A stretch of 64,000 nucleotides of DNA from Candidatus Cryosericum septentrionale. GTDB lineage: Bacteria; Caldisericota; Caldisericia; Cryosericales; Cryosericaceae. Numbering within the stretch: position 1 is the first letter of the stretch; each line of letters opens with the position of its first letter. The stretch is from contig NZ_QXIY01000033.1 in assembly GCF_003570995.1 (NCBI RefSeq), forward strand, positions 1 to 64,000, read 5' to 3'. The position numbers were made by a program, and so were the translations under genes. This document shows positions 1 through 7,681 of the stretch, piece after piece. The notes under the pieces were generated by a model. The model was not told where the DNA came from. It ran no database searches and worked only from the letters and a program-made list of their open reading frames with translations.

Positions 1-957
1 AACAGCTTCGGTGAGCGGAATTGCGATTACTTCGGTGCCGCGGAGAGCAGCCATCTTGCCGAATTCGCCGTCATGGATCATCTCGACGGCTTTCACGCCG
101 ACGCGGGATCCCAGGATGCGGTCGAACAGAGTGGGGCTGCCTCCCCGCTGGATGTGCCCTATCGTGGCCGAACGAGTCGAGATTCCCGTCTTCTCCTCGA
201 CGATCTTGGCCACTTCCGGCCCCACACCCCTGTCCTGCAGCAGCATGTGGCCGAAGTCGTCTAGTTTCTCGCTGGTGACCTGCGTGACTTCTACGCCCTC
301 GCTCACGACGATGAAGGCGTACTTCTTGCGCTTGTAGGCGGTCATGACCTGGCGCACCATGGCGTCCCAGTCGACGGGAACCTCGGGGATTAGTGTGTAA
401 TCGGCTCCTGAGCCGATGCCGGTGTAGAGTGCAACCCATCCGGCGTGCCTGCCCATGACTTCCAGGACGATGATGCGCCGATGGGACAGTGCAGTGTCCT
501 TCAGCCTTCGCGAAGCGTCGAGGGCAACACTCACTGCCGTGTCGAATCCGAATGTGAAGTCCGTTCCTGACAGGTCATTGTCCATCGTCTTTGGAACGCC
601 GACGACCTTGACGCCCAGCGCTGCAAGCTTGGTGGCTACACCCAGCGTGTCGTCCCCGCCGATGGCGATGACGGCATCCAGACCCAGGGCCGCGATGTTG
701 GCAATGATCTGCTGGACGAGCACCGGGTCCTTGAACGGGTTGGTCCTCGAGGTGCCCAGAATGGTGCCACCCCGGTCGATGATCTCGTCGACGCGCGCGA
801 GGTCCAGCGGTTCGGTCTCACATGAGAGAAGTCCCTGCCAGCCTCCGACAAGGCCAATGCACTCGTCTCCGTAGTCGAGCGCTCTGAACACCGCGCCGCG
901 TATCGCCGGGTTGAGCCCGGAGCAATCCCCGCCGCCTGTCAGAATTCCGATTTTCAT
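1..957 (-). CDS. pfkA: 6-phosphofructokinase, PPi-type signature (3' end off window)
   Basis: Phosphorylates fructose-6-phosphate at C1 in cytosolic glycolysis. The frame starts at ATG 957 and stays open to base 1, giving 319 codons against roughly 320-345 for the short PFK family, so only a short C-terminus is missing. Visible motifs are TGGGDCSGLNPAIRG at the N-terminus, IGGDDTLGVA, PKTMDNDL and MGRHAGW. ATP-dependent enzymes carry GGDGS and PGTIDND at the phosphate-donor site; Asp in GGDD and Lys in PKT are the classic signature of pyrophosphate-dependent or group III enzymes. I infer PPi or mixed donor use. It is transcribed leftward, divergent from the lipoprotein remnant at 1.1 kb. Confidence 0.92.
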   Translation of the reverse strand, partial: MKIGILTGGGDCSGLNPAIRGAVFRALDYGDECIGLVGGWQGLLSCETEPLDLARVDEIIDRGGTILGTSRTNPFKDPVLVQQIIANIAALGLDAVIAIGGDDTLGVATKLAALGVKVVGVPKTMDNDLSGTDFTFGFDTAVSVALDASRRLKDTALSHRRIIVLEVMGRHAGWVALYTGIGSGADYTLIPEVPVDWDAMVRQVMTAYKRKKYAFIVVSEGVEVTQVTSEKLDDFGHMLLQDRGVGPEVAKIVEEKTGISTRSATIGHIQRGGSPTLFDRILGSRVGVKAVEMIHDGEFGKMAALRGTEVIAIPLTEAV

Positions 958-1112
958 CTGTAAGTCGACCCCCATTCGTACATACTAATAGTAGATGTAG
1001 CGCACCTCCATTGTAGGGTTGCGTCAAGATGAGTCAAGGTGACGTTGTGGAGTGCGAATCTCATGGTCGAACACCGGTCGAAGGAGCGCACATGTCGGCT
1101 GGGGAGGTTGCC

Positions 1113-1655
1113 GTGAATCGTAGATGGGTTATTCTGGTCCTGCTCATCGTCACCGTTGCGGGCTGCAGACCCCGGACCACGTGGCCGGGCGCGAACAAGG
1201 TGGTGTCTGCGGCGGACGAACAGCGTGTTCACGACGCCGTTGCCGAGCTTGCTTCACCAGCCTATGCCGATCGTCGCACTGGAACGCCCTTACAGTTCAA
1301 GGCGATTGGTCTGCAAGAACCTCCCGGGTACAAGGACTATCTTGCCACCTATGACGTACCCCTGTATGTGGTGACCTCATTCACGGGCATCAAGGCAAGC
1401 TTGGTTTATGCTGAGACAGACATTAAGTATTTGGTGCCATCGGCGCAACATAGTGGCTTCCGACCGCGCGAGCGGTCACAGGTAGGTTGGCCACTTCACC
1501 ATTTTTTTCTTGAGGTTGATGGTTCTGCCGTCGACCACGAAGGTGCCGTCCCCGTTGTGATGGATCATCCGGCGTTCCTTGCGCTCCGGATCAGTCCAGG
1601 CCTTGACTACTTCCAGGATGAAGAGGTTGTACTTGTCGACCAGGCTGTTGTCTGA
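1113..1655 (+). pseudogene. Lipoprotein, decayed N-terminal remnant of an M28-type peptidase
   Basis: GTG 1113 follows GGGGAGG at ideal spacing and begins a lipoprotein signal peptide: two Arg, a hydrophobic run and lipobox TVAGC with Cys18. ATG 1092 with its own AAGGAG is an alternative start. After the Cys, ASPAYADRRTGTP and LQFKAIGLQEPPGY resemble the start of secreted M28 aminopeptidases (ASPE..GRGTGTPG...FKAIGL), but the stretch joining the two motifs is missing and no metal-binding core follows. From about 1476 the frame lies antisense to the flavin reductase, so the true 3' part appears deleted. The family assignment is inference from short motifs; an unrelated small lipoprotein is possible. 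Confidence 0.5.
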
Positions 1656-2039
1656 CACCCGGCATTCGAGATTGGCGAGACACTCGGCCACGAGTGGCGA
1701 CTTCACCTTTTCGGCCGACACCGGCGTCAGACCAAAGGCATCGAACTTGTCGACGTCATCACCCGAACAGTTGCCGATCTCGACCACTTTGGATGCGAGA
1801 TCGACCGTGGGAACGGCGATCACGCATTCTCCGGTCGCGCATAGTGCCGTGAAACTGTGATCCCAAGGCCCGATGCTGCAGCCGATCAAAGGCACGCTGC
1901 CGTCCTCGCTGCCGTCCTGTATGATCATGTAATAACTCATCGTCATGATGTTAGTGCTCCCTTTATACGCAGTCGTCATCAGTACGACCGGACCCGGTTC
2001 AAGGAAGCGGTATGCCTTAGATAAAGAAAGTTCGTTCAT
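1476..2039 (-). CDS. Flavin reductase-like FMN-binding split-barrel protein
   Basis: 187 aa. The pattern near the N-terminus (GPVVLMTT, then NIMTMSYYM, then IGCSIGPWDHSF) is that of the flavin reductase domain, in which an FMN sits in a split beta-barrel; family members reduce flavins or act as small NAD(P)H:FMN oxidoreductases. ATG 2039 is chosen because GAGAGGTGG lies just upstream; a GTG at 2048 is in frame but sits inside that ribosome binding site. The gene stands alone, convergent with the lipoprotein remnant, and an inverted repeat at 2065-2083 just upstream may be its operator. Substrate unknown. Confidence 0.8.
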   Translation of the reverse strand: MNELSLSKAYRFLEPGPVVLMTTAYKGSTNIMTMSYYMIIQDGSEDGSVPLIGCSIGPWDHSFTALCATGECVIAVPTVDLASKVVEIGNCSGDDVDKFDAFGLTPVSAEKVKSPLVAECLANLECRVSDNSLVDKYNLFILEVVKAWTDPERKERRMIHHNGDGTFVVDGRTINLKKKMVKWPTYL

Positions 2040-2064
2040 GATGACCACCTCTCTTTCGACCTCA

Positions 2065-2083
2065 GTTATGAAATAATCATAAC
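2065..2083 (-). promoter_or_regulatory. Inverted repeat, candidate operator of the flavin reductase gene
   Basis: GTTATGA and TCATAAC form a perfect 7-bp inverted repeat around a 5-nt AT centre, 26 bp upstream of ATG 2039. A second inverted repeat, AAATAGG / CCTATTT around 6 nt, lies at 2111-2130. Size and position fit a dimeric repressor site; which regulator binds is not visible. Confidence 0.35.
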
Positions 2084-2218
2084 AGCGTAAGAGACAAATT
2101 ACAGTTTAGTAAATAGGGACACACCTATTTGCTGTAATATCACTCAGCGGAATGATAGCGATCTCAACACATGCTGGTATCCGGAGACAAAGCGTAGCCG
2201 CTGTTTGAGATAAACGAT

Positions 2219-3700
2219 CTAGTATGCTAGATAGGTCATCGTAATTGTCTTGGTCGCTTGGTTGTAGTTTACTGTAGCGCCCAGCGACTCTGCGACAAAG
2301 CGGACTGGAAGGAGCGTGCGCCCGGCGACAATGATCGGGACGACCTTTGCATTCGTGTCGATGGGAGTGTTCCGACCGTTGACAACCGCGGTTGCTTTGC
2401 TAAGGGTCAATGTGATGTTGTTCATGCCTCCTGTTATTGTCGCGGTATGCGCTGTTGCATCCCAGGTGACAGTGACACCAAAGGCTTCGGCGATGGCCCG
2501 CAGCGGTACCAGCGTCCTGTTGCCCGAACCCAGGAACGGAGCAGCATCCAGTGTTACCGTCGTTGCACTTCCGTCCCGCGGTGCCACGGTCATTTGTGTC
2601 TTGTTCAGGGTGAGTGTCAAGGTAACATCAATGGAGGGAGTCATCGCGGCGGCACGACGGAAGAGCTTATTGTCGTCGCGCATCCAGGCATAGGCGGTCG
2701 CGTTGGATCCTGTTCCGACTGTCATATACCATGACCATATGTTCTGCGCCGCCAGGCCCGTGAAGGCGGGGACCCAGTGGTCGCCGTTGTCGTCGGAGCG
2801 AACAATGCCGACCGCCGTCGCTGCGTACAGTGTGCGATTTCCTTTCTCGTCGACGGCTAGATGGAGACGGGTCAGGGATCCTGACAGACTACCTTTCGAG
2901 ATCTCCGTCCAGTGAGACCCCTGATCATCAGAGCGGAAGACCGAATAGTCTCCCGGTGGATGCGACGTTGCTACGTAGATGGTCGCGGGCTTCACGGGGT
3001 CGACAATGATTTGCGCAACATACGTGTCGGTAAGGCCGGATGTGCTGAGCCGTTTCCAATGAGCCCCCCGGTCCACAGACCGGAGCACGCCCCCTTGGTC
3101 TCCAGCATAGATCGTTGTTGGAGTTGTAGGGTCGATGGCCATCGTGCCTGCCGATATGTCTGTCCAATGGGCACCGCTGTCGGTGGATCGCCAGAAGCCT
3201 GTCTGTGTGCCGAGCGTGATAGCGTACAGAATAGCGGGCGTCAAGGGGTCAACGACAATGTCATTGATATTTTTTCCCTGAAGGCTGCCCGAGCAATTCG
3301 TCCAATGTACGCCGCGATCTGTGGAGCGGAAGATGTCCATTTTCGACGGCGCCGCGGACACCTTTTCGCACACAATGTACGCTTCTGACGGGGCGACAGC
3401 AATGTGTCTGACTACCGTTCCCGAAAGACCAGCCGAGACATTCGTCCAGTGGAGGCCGCCATCATCAGAACGGAAGGCGGCAGCATTCGTCCCGCTCGAA
3501 CCTCCGGCATACAGCCTGTCCGGGTTCGTCGGATCGACTGTCAGTGTTGTCAAAGGCGTCACTGGGACTGTCGAAACCTGTTCCCAGTGGTCGGCAGGAG
3601 CGTCCTGTGCCGCCCGAACAGCAGGGTTCGGCAACAGCAAAGCGCCAGCGAGTACGAAAACCAAAACAACCTGCAAGACCCAAAGAATTCGATGTTGCAT
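2219..3700 (-). CDS. Secreted BNR beta-propeller protein with C-terminal copper-amine-oxidase-N-like domain
   Basis: 493 aa. ATG 3700 follows AAGGAGGTGG at 8-nt spacing. An N-terminal signal peptide (hydrophobic WVLQVVLVFVLAGALLL, then AVRAAQ) predicts export. Six BNR/sortilin-like repeats follow, each with an FRSDDGGLHWT-type core (FRSTDRGVHW, WRSTDSGAHW, LRSVDRGAHW, FRSDDQGSHW, VRSDDNGDHW), giving a beta-propeller over roughly residues 40-340. The last 130 residues form the domain called Cu_amine_oxidN1, with the paired motifs LVPLRAIAEAFG and LLPVRFVAESLG, common in Firmicutes-type surface proteins and thought to bind the envelope. It is probably a surface-anchored propeller whose ligand is unknown. 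Confidence 0.75.
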   Translation of the reverse strand: MQHRILWVLQVVLVFVLAGALLLPNPAVRAAQDAPADHWEQVSTVPVTPLTTLTVDPTNPDRLYAGGSSGTNAAAFRSDDGGLHWTNVSAGLSGTVVRHIAVAPSEAYIVCEKVSAAPSKMDIFRSTDRGVHWTNCSGSLQGKNINDIVVDPLTPAILYAITLGTQTGFWRSTDSGAHWTDISAGTMAIDPTTPTTIYAGDQGGVLRSVDRGAHWKRLSTSGLTDTYVAQIIVDPVKPATIYVATSHPPGDYSVFRSDDQGSHWTEISKGSLSGSLTRLHLAVDEKGNRTLYAATAVGIVRSDDNGDHWVPAFTGLAAQNIWSWYMTVGTGSNATAYAWMRDDNKLFRRAAAMTPSIDVTLTLTLNKTQMTVAPRDGSATTVTLDAAPFLGSGNRTLVPLRAIAEAFGVTVTWDATAHTATITGGMNNITLTLSKATAVVNGRNTPIDTNAKVVPIIVAGRTLLPVRFVAESLGATVNYNQATKTITMTYLAY

Positions 3701-3733
3701 GTCTTCCACCTCCTTCGTATATCTCGACTCCTC

Positions 3734-3762
3734 TATATATTACAGGGAGCGTGTTAAGTCAA
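3734..3762 (-). promoter_or_regulatory. Sigma-A-type promoter of the BNR protein gene
   Basis: On the minus strand, TTGACT (3762-3757) and TATATA (3739-3734) are separated by exactly 17 nt, 34 bp upstream of ATG 3700. This is among the best -35/-10 pairs in the window. Confidence 0.5.
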
Positions 3763-4046
3763 GTAAAGCAAGTATAAAGTAAAAGACGGAGGACTTAGAT
3801 ACACCATCTCCAACAACCTGGATACATATGCCAGAGCTCTGATACATATGCAACGACTTCAATCCATTTATTGGGACTCTAATTCCTTCCCTCGGGACTT
3901 GGCGAAGAGTTCTGGAGGTCTTCGTTTGCAGGAGTCATCGTGGCTTCCACACCAAGGATGTGTATAGTAATATATATAGTGTCAAGTGGACGTGATGAGC
4001 AAGCACCATGTCGGGGCGTGCGGCTCCGGCGAAGGGATAAGTGCTG
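3763..4046. other. Intergenic region with a 20-bp-phased direct repeat
   Basis: With the promoter region before it, this leaves about 345 bp without a supported gene between the divergent BNR gene and the SdpI operon. It is AT-richer than its surroundings. GATACATATG occurs at 3821-3830 and again at 3841-3850, starts exactly 20 bp (about two helical turns) apart, each containing the palindrome CATATG. This may be a paired regulator site; nothing else was recognised. Confidence 0.3.
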
Positions 4047-4733
4047 ATGGAGACGGTTCTGACAAGCCTTGGGCTCGCGCTGCTGTTCCTGTTCCTCGGG
4101 ATCCCCCTGATGCTAGGCAAGGTGAAACGCAACAGCCTGTACGGCGCCCGGTTCCCTGCCACCATGGCAGACGACCGCGTCTGGGATGTCGTGAATCGGA
4201 AGACGGGATTCGTGTTTGTCGCGGGGGGAGCGGTGGCAGGGATTGTCGACCTGCTTGCCGTCGCCGGGGTCGTCACGCGGGATGTGGGGCAGTACGTTGT
4301 GGGAGCCCTGATGGTCTACATCCTCATCACGAGTGTCTGGCTGTGGCGCTACTCCGAACGGGTTGCGCGGGAAAGGGGCGTCACCGCCCGTGACATGGAC
4401 GTCGGCAGGACCGAACCTCTCTTGGTCGCCATCGGCTGTTTCGCCGTGAGCGTCATAGGGGTTCTGTCGGCGTTCTCCACGCCCAATCCATGGCTTGGTT
4501 TTCGCGTGCCGGCGACGCTTGCCGATCCGGCGGTCTGGCATCAGGTCAACCTCAGGGTGGGACTGACCCTTGCCGGCTTGTCCGGCGTCTTTGGGTTCAT
4601 GTTCCTCGGCCTGCGCAACATGACTGAAGGGGAGCGAAAGCGGCTGTTTTCGGGACTATTCATCGGCTGGCTCGCCGCAATCATCCTCGTGGCGGTAGCC
4701 GGCACCTTATTTGCATACAGCCTCACATACTGA
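4047..4733 (+). CDS. Tandem-duplicated SdpI-family membrane protein
   Basis: 228 aa integral membrane protein with about six helices. It contains two SdpI-like units: RNSLYGARFPATMADDRVW with VNRKTG in the first half and NPWLGFRVPATLADPAVW with VNLRVG in the second. SdpI of Bacillus subtilis confers immunity to the SDP toxin, and its family signature is a G-F/A-R-x-P-x-T-L motif followed by W and a short polar helix. ATG 4047 is preferred over GTG 4041 because of spacing from GAAGGG. It leads a three-gene operon with two PH-like membrane proteins. No toxin gene is visible, so an immunity role is unproven. Confidence 0.7.
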   Translation: METVLTSLGLALLFLFLGIPLMLGKVKRNSLYGARFPATMADDRVWDVVNRKTGFVFVAGGAVAGIVDLLAVAGVVTRDVGQYVVGALMVYILITSVWLWRYSERVARERGVTARDMDVGRTEPLLVAIGCFAVSVIGVLSAFSTPNPWLGFRVPATLADPAVWHQVNLRVGLTLAGLSGVFGFMFLGLRNMTEGERKRLFSGLFIGWLAAIILVAVAGTLFAYSLTY

Positions 4734-4746
4734 GGGGGAGGTCGCC

Positions 4747-5280
4747 ATGCGCTTCGGGCTATCACTTACTGACGGTGCCGTGTTTATGGCCGCATTGTCT
4801 ATAGGCGTACCGGTCCTTATCTGTCTGGTGACACTAGTTAGCCTGAGGAGCATCCCCCGGTCCCAGCGCATTGCCGTGTCCGCGTTTGTCGCTTGCGTCA
4901 CCCTGTTCGTCGGTGCTCTCGGTGTGTTCTTCCTGGTCGCAGAACTCCGTGCGGGTGTCGTGGTTGGTGATCAGATGGTCGTCGAGATCCCTCCGTTTGC
5001 CTCGGTCAGTGTCGAGCGCGCCGACATCCGTCGGGCCCATAGTGTGGCCGACCGGGCACAGGAACCGGACCTGGCTATCGCCGTCAGAACGAACGGTACC
5101 GCCGTCGGATCGTATCTGCTGGGAAACTTCAGACTAGAGGACGGGCGCTCTGCGGTCCTGATGCTGTCTGGACCAGCATGCGTCGTGATCGAGCTCAAAG
5201 ACAGGGTCCTGATGCTGGCTCCTGACGACCTTGACGGATTTGTCCGGGCGTTGCTGGCGTGGGGTGTCCCGGTCCTGTGA
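4747..5280 (+). CDS. Membrane protein with bacterial PH-like domain (bPH_5 type)
   Basis: 177 aa. ATG 4747 follows GAGGGGGAGG, 13 nt after the SdpI stop. Two hydrophobic helices (residues about 12-35 and 42-66) are followed by an extracytoplasmic domain in which YLLGNFRLEDGRSAVL and a closing LAPDDLDGFVRALL match the bPH_5 pattern (LGNFRL.DGR.A...). Such domains commonly co-occur with SdpI/DUF1648 proteins. Function is unknown; the operon points to a membrane or envelope homeostasis module. Confidence 0.6.
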   Translation: MRFGLSLTDGAVFMAALSIGVPVLICLVTLVSLRSIPRSQRIAVSAFVACVTLFVGALGVFFLVAELRAGVVVGDQMVVEIPPFASVSVERADIRRAHSVADRAQEPDLAIAVRTNGTAVGSYLLGNFRLEDGRSAVLMLSGPACVVIELKDRVLMLAPDDLDGFVRALLAWGVPVL

Positions 5281-5296
5281 CCGGCGAGGAGACAGC

Positions 5297-5830
5297 ATGG
5301 TCGAACTGACAGAAGAAGGCCGCGTGTTCCGTCCACGTGTGAGTGGATGGACCCGTGCTTCCACCTGGCTGCTTGCAGTCGTGCTGACAATTCCGTCTTT
5401 CAGCCTCATCATGGTGGGGCATGACGCCTGGGGCGAGTTGTGGTGGACGGTCCTCCTGATGGCTGCCCTCGCGGCGGCTGGCATCGTGGTGTCGGCGTAT
5501 ACCGTCGGCGTCGTCCGCACGATGCGCTACATCCTGACGGCAGATGCAGTCGAGATACGCGCGGGTCGCAATCTGCGCCTCATACCGTTCAAGGATATTG
5601 TCCGCGTCGAGGTGGTCGACCTCGCGTTCAACCCCCTGTCCAGCTACCGTTTGCCGGGGCTTGCTCTGTATGACGTCATATACAGCGACGAAGGTATCGT
5701 GACCATGTTCTCCACGCACGCCCTGAGGGACGTCGTCCTCATAGAGACCGCCGATCACCACAAGTACGGCATCTCACCCGAAGATGAAGCCGAATTCGTG
5801 GGCGATCTGCGGTCCCGACTCCAATTGTGA
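5297..5830 (+). CDS. Membrane protein with PH-like domain
   Basis: 177 aa, start ATG 5297 behind GGCGAGGAG, 16 nt after the preceding stop. Two transmembrane helices (residues about 22-40 and 48-70) precede a compact C-terminal domain (MRYILTADAVEIRAG, FKDIVRVEVV, ISPEDEAEFVGDLR) with the strand pattern and terminal helix of a bacterial PH domain. It is probably the partner of the adjacent bPH_5 protein. The stop codon overlaps the left arm of the inverted repeat at 5822-5868. Confidence 0.55.
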   Translation: MVELTEEGRVFRPRVSGWTRASTWLLAVVLTIPSFSLIMVGHDAWGELWWTVLLMAALAAAGIVVSAYTVGVVRTMRYILTADAVEIRAGRNLRLIPFKDIVRVEVVDLAFNPLSSYRLPGLALYDVIYSDEGIVTMFSTHALRDVVLIETADHHKYGISPEDEAEFVGDLRSRLQL

Positions 5831-5868
5831 ACACCCATTGTGCCTGACACCAAAGGCGTTCACAATTG
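5822..5868. repeat. Perfect 11-bp inverted repeat at the operon end
   Basis: CAATTGTGAAC (5822-5832) and GTTCACAATTG (5858-5868) are perfect inverted arms 25 nt apart; the left arm contains the stop region of the upstream gene and the right arm lies 70 bp before the amidotransferase start. There is no T-tract. It could be a stem-loop 3' end or a DNA-looping operator. Confidence 0.4.
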
Positions 5869-5937
5869 CACCGTAACGCTGGCGGTGTATCCTGAAAGCT
5901 AGGGGGCCGTGGATGGCTTCCCAGTGGAGGAACGCTG

Positions 5938-6666
5938 ATGTGCAGGATGTTTGGAATAGTCGCCACGACGCCACAATCCATAGCTCCTTGGATGACCGAC
6001 ATCGAACCTTCACTACGTTCACTCGCAATTGCCGACAAGTCCGGTCAACCGAACGCGGACGGCTGGGGTATCACATGGTATGACGGCGAACAGGACTGTC
6101 CCCATGTTGTCAAGGAGCCGGGACCTGCAAACGAATCGCCGCTCTTTGAGCAGACTGCCCGCGAAGTCAGCGCCTGCGTTGCTCTTGCTCACATCCGCCG
6201 CCGCAGTCGCACGTCTCGCCGGCTGGCCAATACACACCCGTTCGTCGCGGGACGCTGGGCATTCTGCCACAACGGGTACTGCTCGCGCGAACGTCTGATG
6301 GAGCATCTCCTGCCCAAGTTCAGGAACGGCCTTGAGGGCGAAAACGACAGTGAAGTCTACTTCGCGCTGCTGCTACAGCACCTCGAGTCGGCGACCGACC
6401 CCCTCGATGCTCTGAGGGGTGCTGTCCACGAGGTAGCGTCCGTCGGAGACTTCACCGGCCTCAACTTCCTCCTGTGCGATGGACGACGCATGTATGCGTT
6501 CCACTACAGCACTGATCCGGAGCGACACAGCATGTACCTGCAGCACCAGAGTGGCAGGGAACTCGTCGCCAGCGAACCCCTGGGCGCCGGTTCCTGGGAG
6601 GAGCTGCCCAATGGCTCGCTGGCCGTCCTGACGCCCGCAGGGCACACGCTCGCCTCTCTGATCTGA
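5938..6666 (+). CDS. Class II glutamine amidotransferase domain protein
   Basis: 242 aa. Met-Cys at the start places the Ntn nucleophile Cys at position 2 (exposed after Met removal), as in the GATase_4 / YafJ group. Other active-site motifs are NADGWGITWY, ALAHIRRRSR, THPFVAGRWAFCHNG and ENDSEVYFALLL, which bind glutamine and form the oxyanion hole. No synthetase or isomerase domain follows, so this is a free-standing glutaminase domain whose ammonia acceptor is unknown. ATG 5938 follows GGAGG. It is monocistronic, between the PH operon and uppP. Confidence 0.85.
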   Translation: MCRMFGIVATTPQSIAPWMTDIEPSLRSLAIADKSGQPNADGWGITWYDGEQDCPHVVKEPGPANESPLFEQTAREVSACVALAHIRRRSRTSRRLANTHPFVAGRWAFCHNGYCSRERLMEHLLPKFRNGLEGENDSEVYFALLLQHLESATDPLDALRGAVHEVASVGDFTGLNFLLCDGRRMYAFHYSTDPERHSMYLQHQSGRELVASEPLGAGSWEELPNGSLAVLTPAGHTLASLI

Positions 6667-6791
6667 AACCAGGCCACAGGGACTGGCTCGCAGAAGGATT
6701 CGGCGGTTTCCTGGAAACTACGCCTTTGCTTTTTGGGGGCGTTTGTCTACCATATGGCATGTAATTGAGGTCACACTTGGAGGTACCACTG

Positions 6792-7607
6792 ATGGTCTTG
6801 TGGAAAAGCATCGTGCTCGGAATTGTACAGGGGTTGACCGAGTTCCTGCCTGTCAGCAGCTCGGGGCATCTGGTCGTGTTCTCGGGACTCCTCAAGGCCG
6901 ATTCGACGCTGGCCTTTGACGTGGCCTTGCACTTCGGCAGCCTCATCGCGCTGGTGATCTTCTTCTGGGGTGACATTGTGGGCTTGTTCCGGGGATTTCT
7001 TGCGACCTTCCGTCGCAGTCGGTCTCATGAGGAAGCGCGCAAGCGCAACATGTTCTGGCTCATTGTCGCGGCCATTATTCCGTCTGGAGTCATCGGTGTC
7101 ATGTTCAGTGCGACCATAGAGAAGGCTTTTGCCAGTCTGTACGTTGTAGCGGCCATGTTCCTGGTCACAGCCGCCCTGCTGTTTCTGCAGCGTTTTTCGT
7201 CGACGGCCAGGACTATCCGCGAGGTTGGCTGGAAGGACGCTCTTGCCATCGGCATCGGCCAGGTGTTTGCGCTTCTGCCGGGTCTTTCCCGCAGTGGAAC
7301 GACGATGTCCGTCGGCGTTTATAGGGGTCTCAAGCAGGAGGATGCCGCCCATTTCAGTTTCCTCATGGCAATCCCGACCATCGCGGGCGCCGCGATCTTC
7401 AAGCTCAAGGATTTTCTGCAAGCGGGGATGTCCTCAAGTGCCCTCACCGAAATCGGCATCGGTGTCGTCGTCAGCGTGCTGACCAGCCTCGTCGCGATCG
7501 GGTTGCTGCTCAAGGTTGCGCGGAAAGGCAAGATGCAATGGTTTGCGCTCTATTGTGTTACCGCGGCAGTTTTCACGTTTGCAGCCCACTATTTTGGACT
7601 TATCTGA
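6792..7607 (+). CDS. uppP: Undecaprenyl-diphosphatase (BacA family)
   Basis: 271 aa polytopic membrane protein that dephosphorylates undecaprenyl pyrophosphate, recycling the lipid carrier of peptidoglycan and other envelope polymers. Both active-site signatures are intact: GLTEFLPVSSSGHL near the N-terminus and PGLSRSGTT in the second half, the latter with the catalytic Ser/Arg. Length matches the family (about 265-280 aa). ATG 6792 is chosen behind GGAGGT at 6779-6784; an in-frame upstream start lacks one. Confidence 0.95.
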   Translation: MVLWKSIVLGIVQGLTEFLPVSSSGHLVVFSGLLKADSTLAFDVALHFGSLIALVIFFWGDIVGLFRGFLATFRRSRSHEEARKRNMFWLIVAAIIPSGVIGVMFSATIEKAFASLYVVAAMFLVTAALLFLQRFSSTARTIREVGWKDALAIGIGQVFALLPGLSRSGTTMSVGVYRGLKQEDAAHFSFLMAIPTIAGAAIFKLKDFLQAGMSSSALTEIGIGVVVSVLTSLVAIGLLLKVARKGKMQWFALYCVTAAVFTFAAHYFGLI

Positions 7608-7681
7608 GCTTTGCCCGGTGCACAGCAATCGGATTGAGGGTACAATAATAAAACGTATCACGTGAAAGGGGAGTGTGACCT

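Noticed and set aside
3935-4276. 113-codon minus-strand frame upstream of the SdpI gene
   Set aside because: Mostly antisense to the SdpI-like gene with Ser/Thr/Pro-rich shadow sequence.
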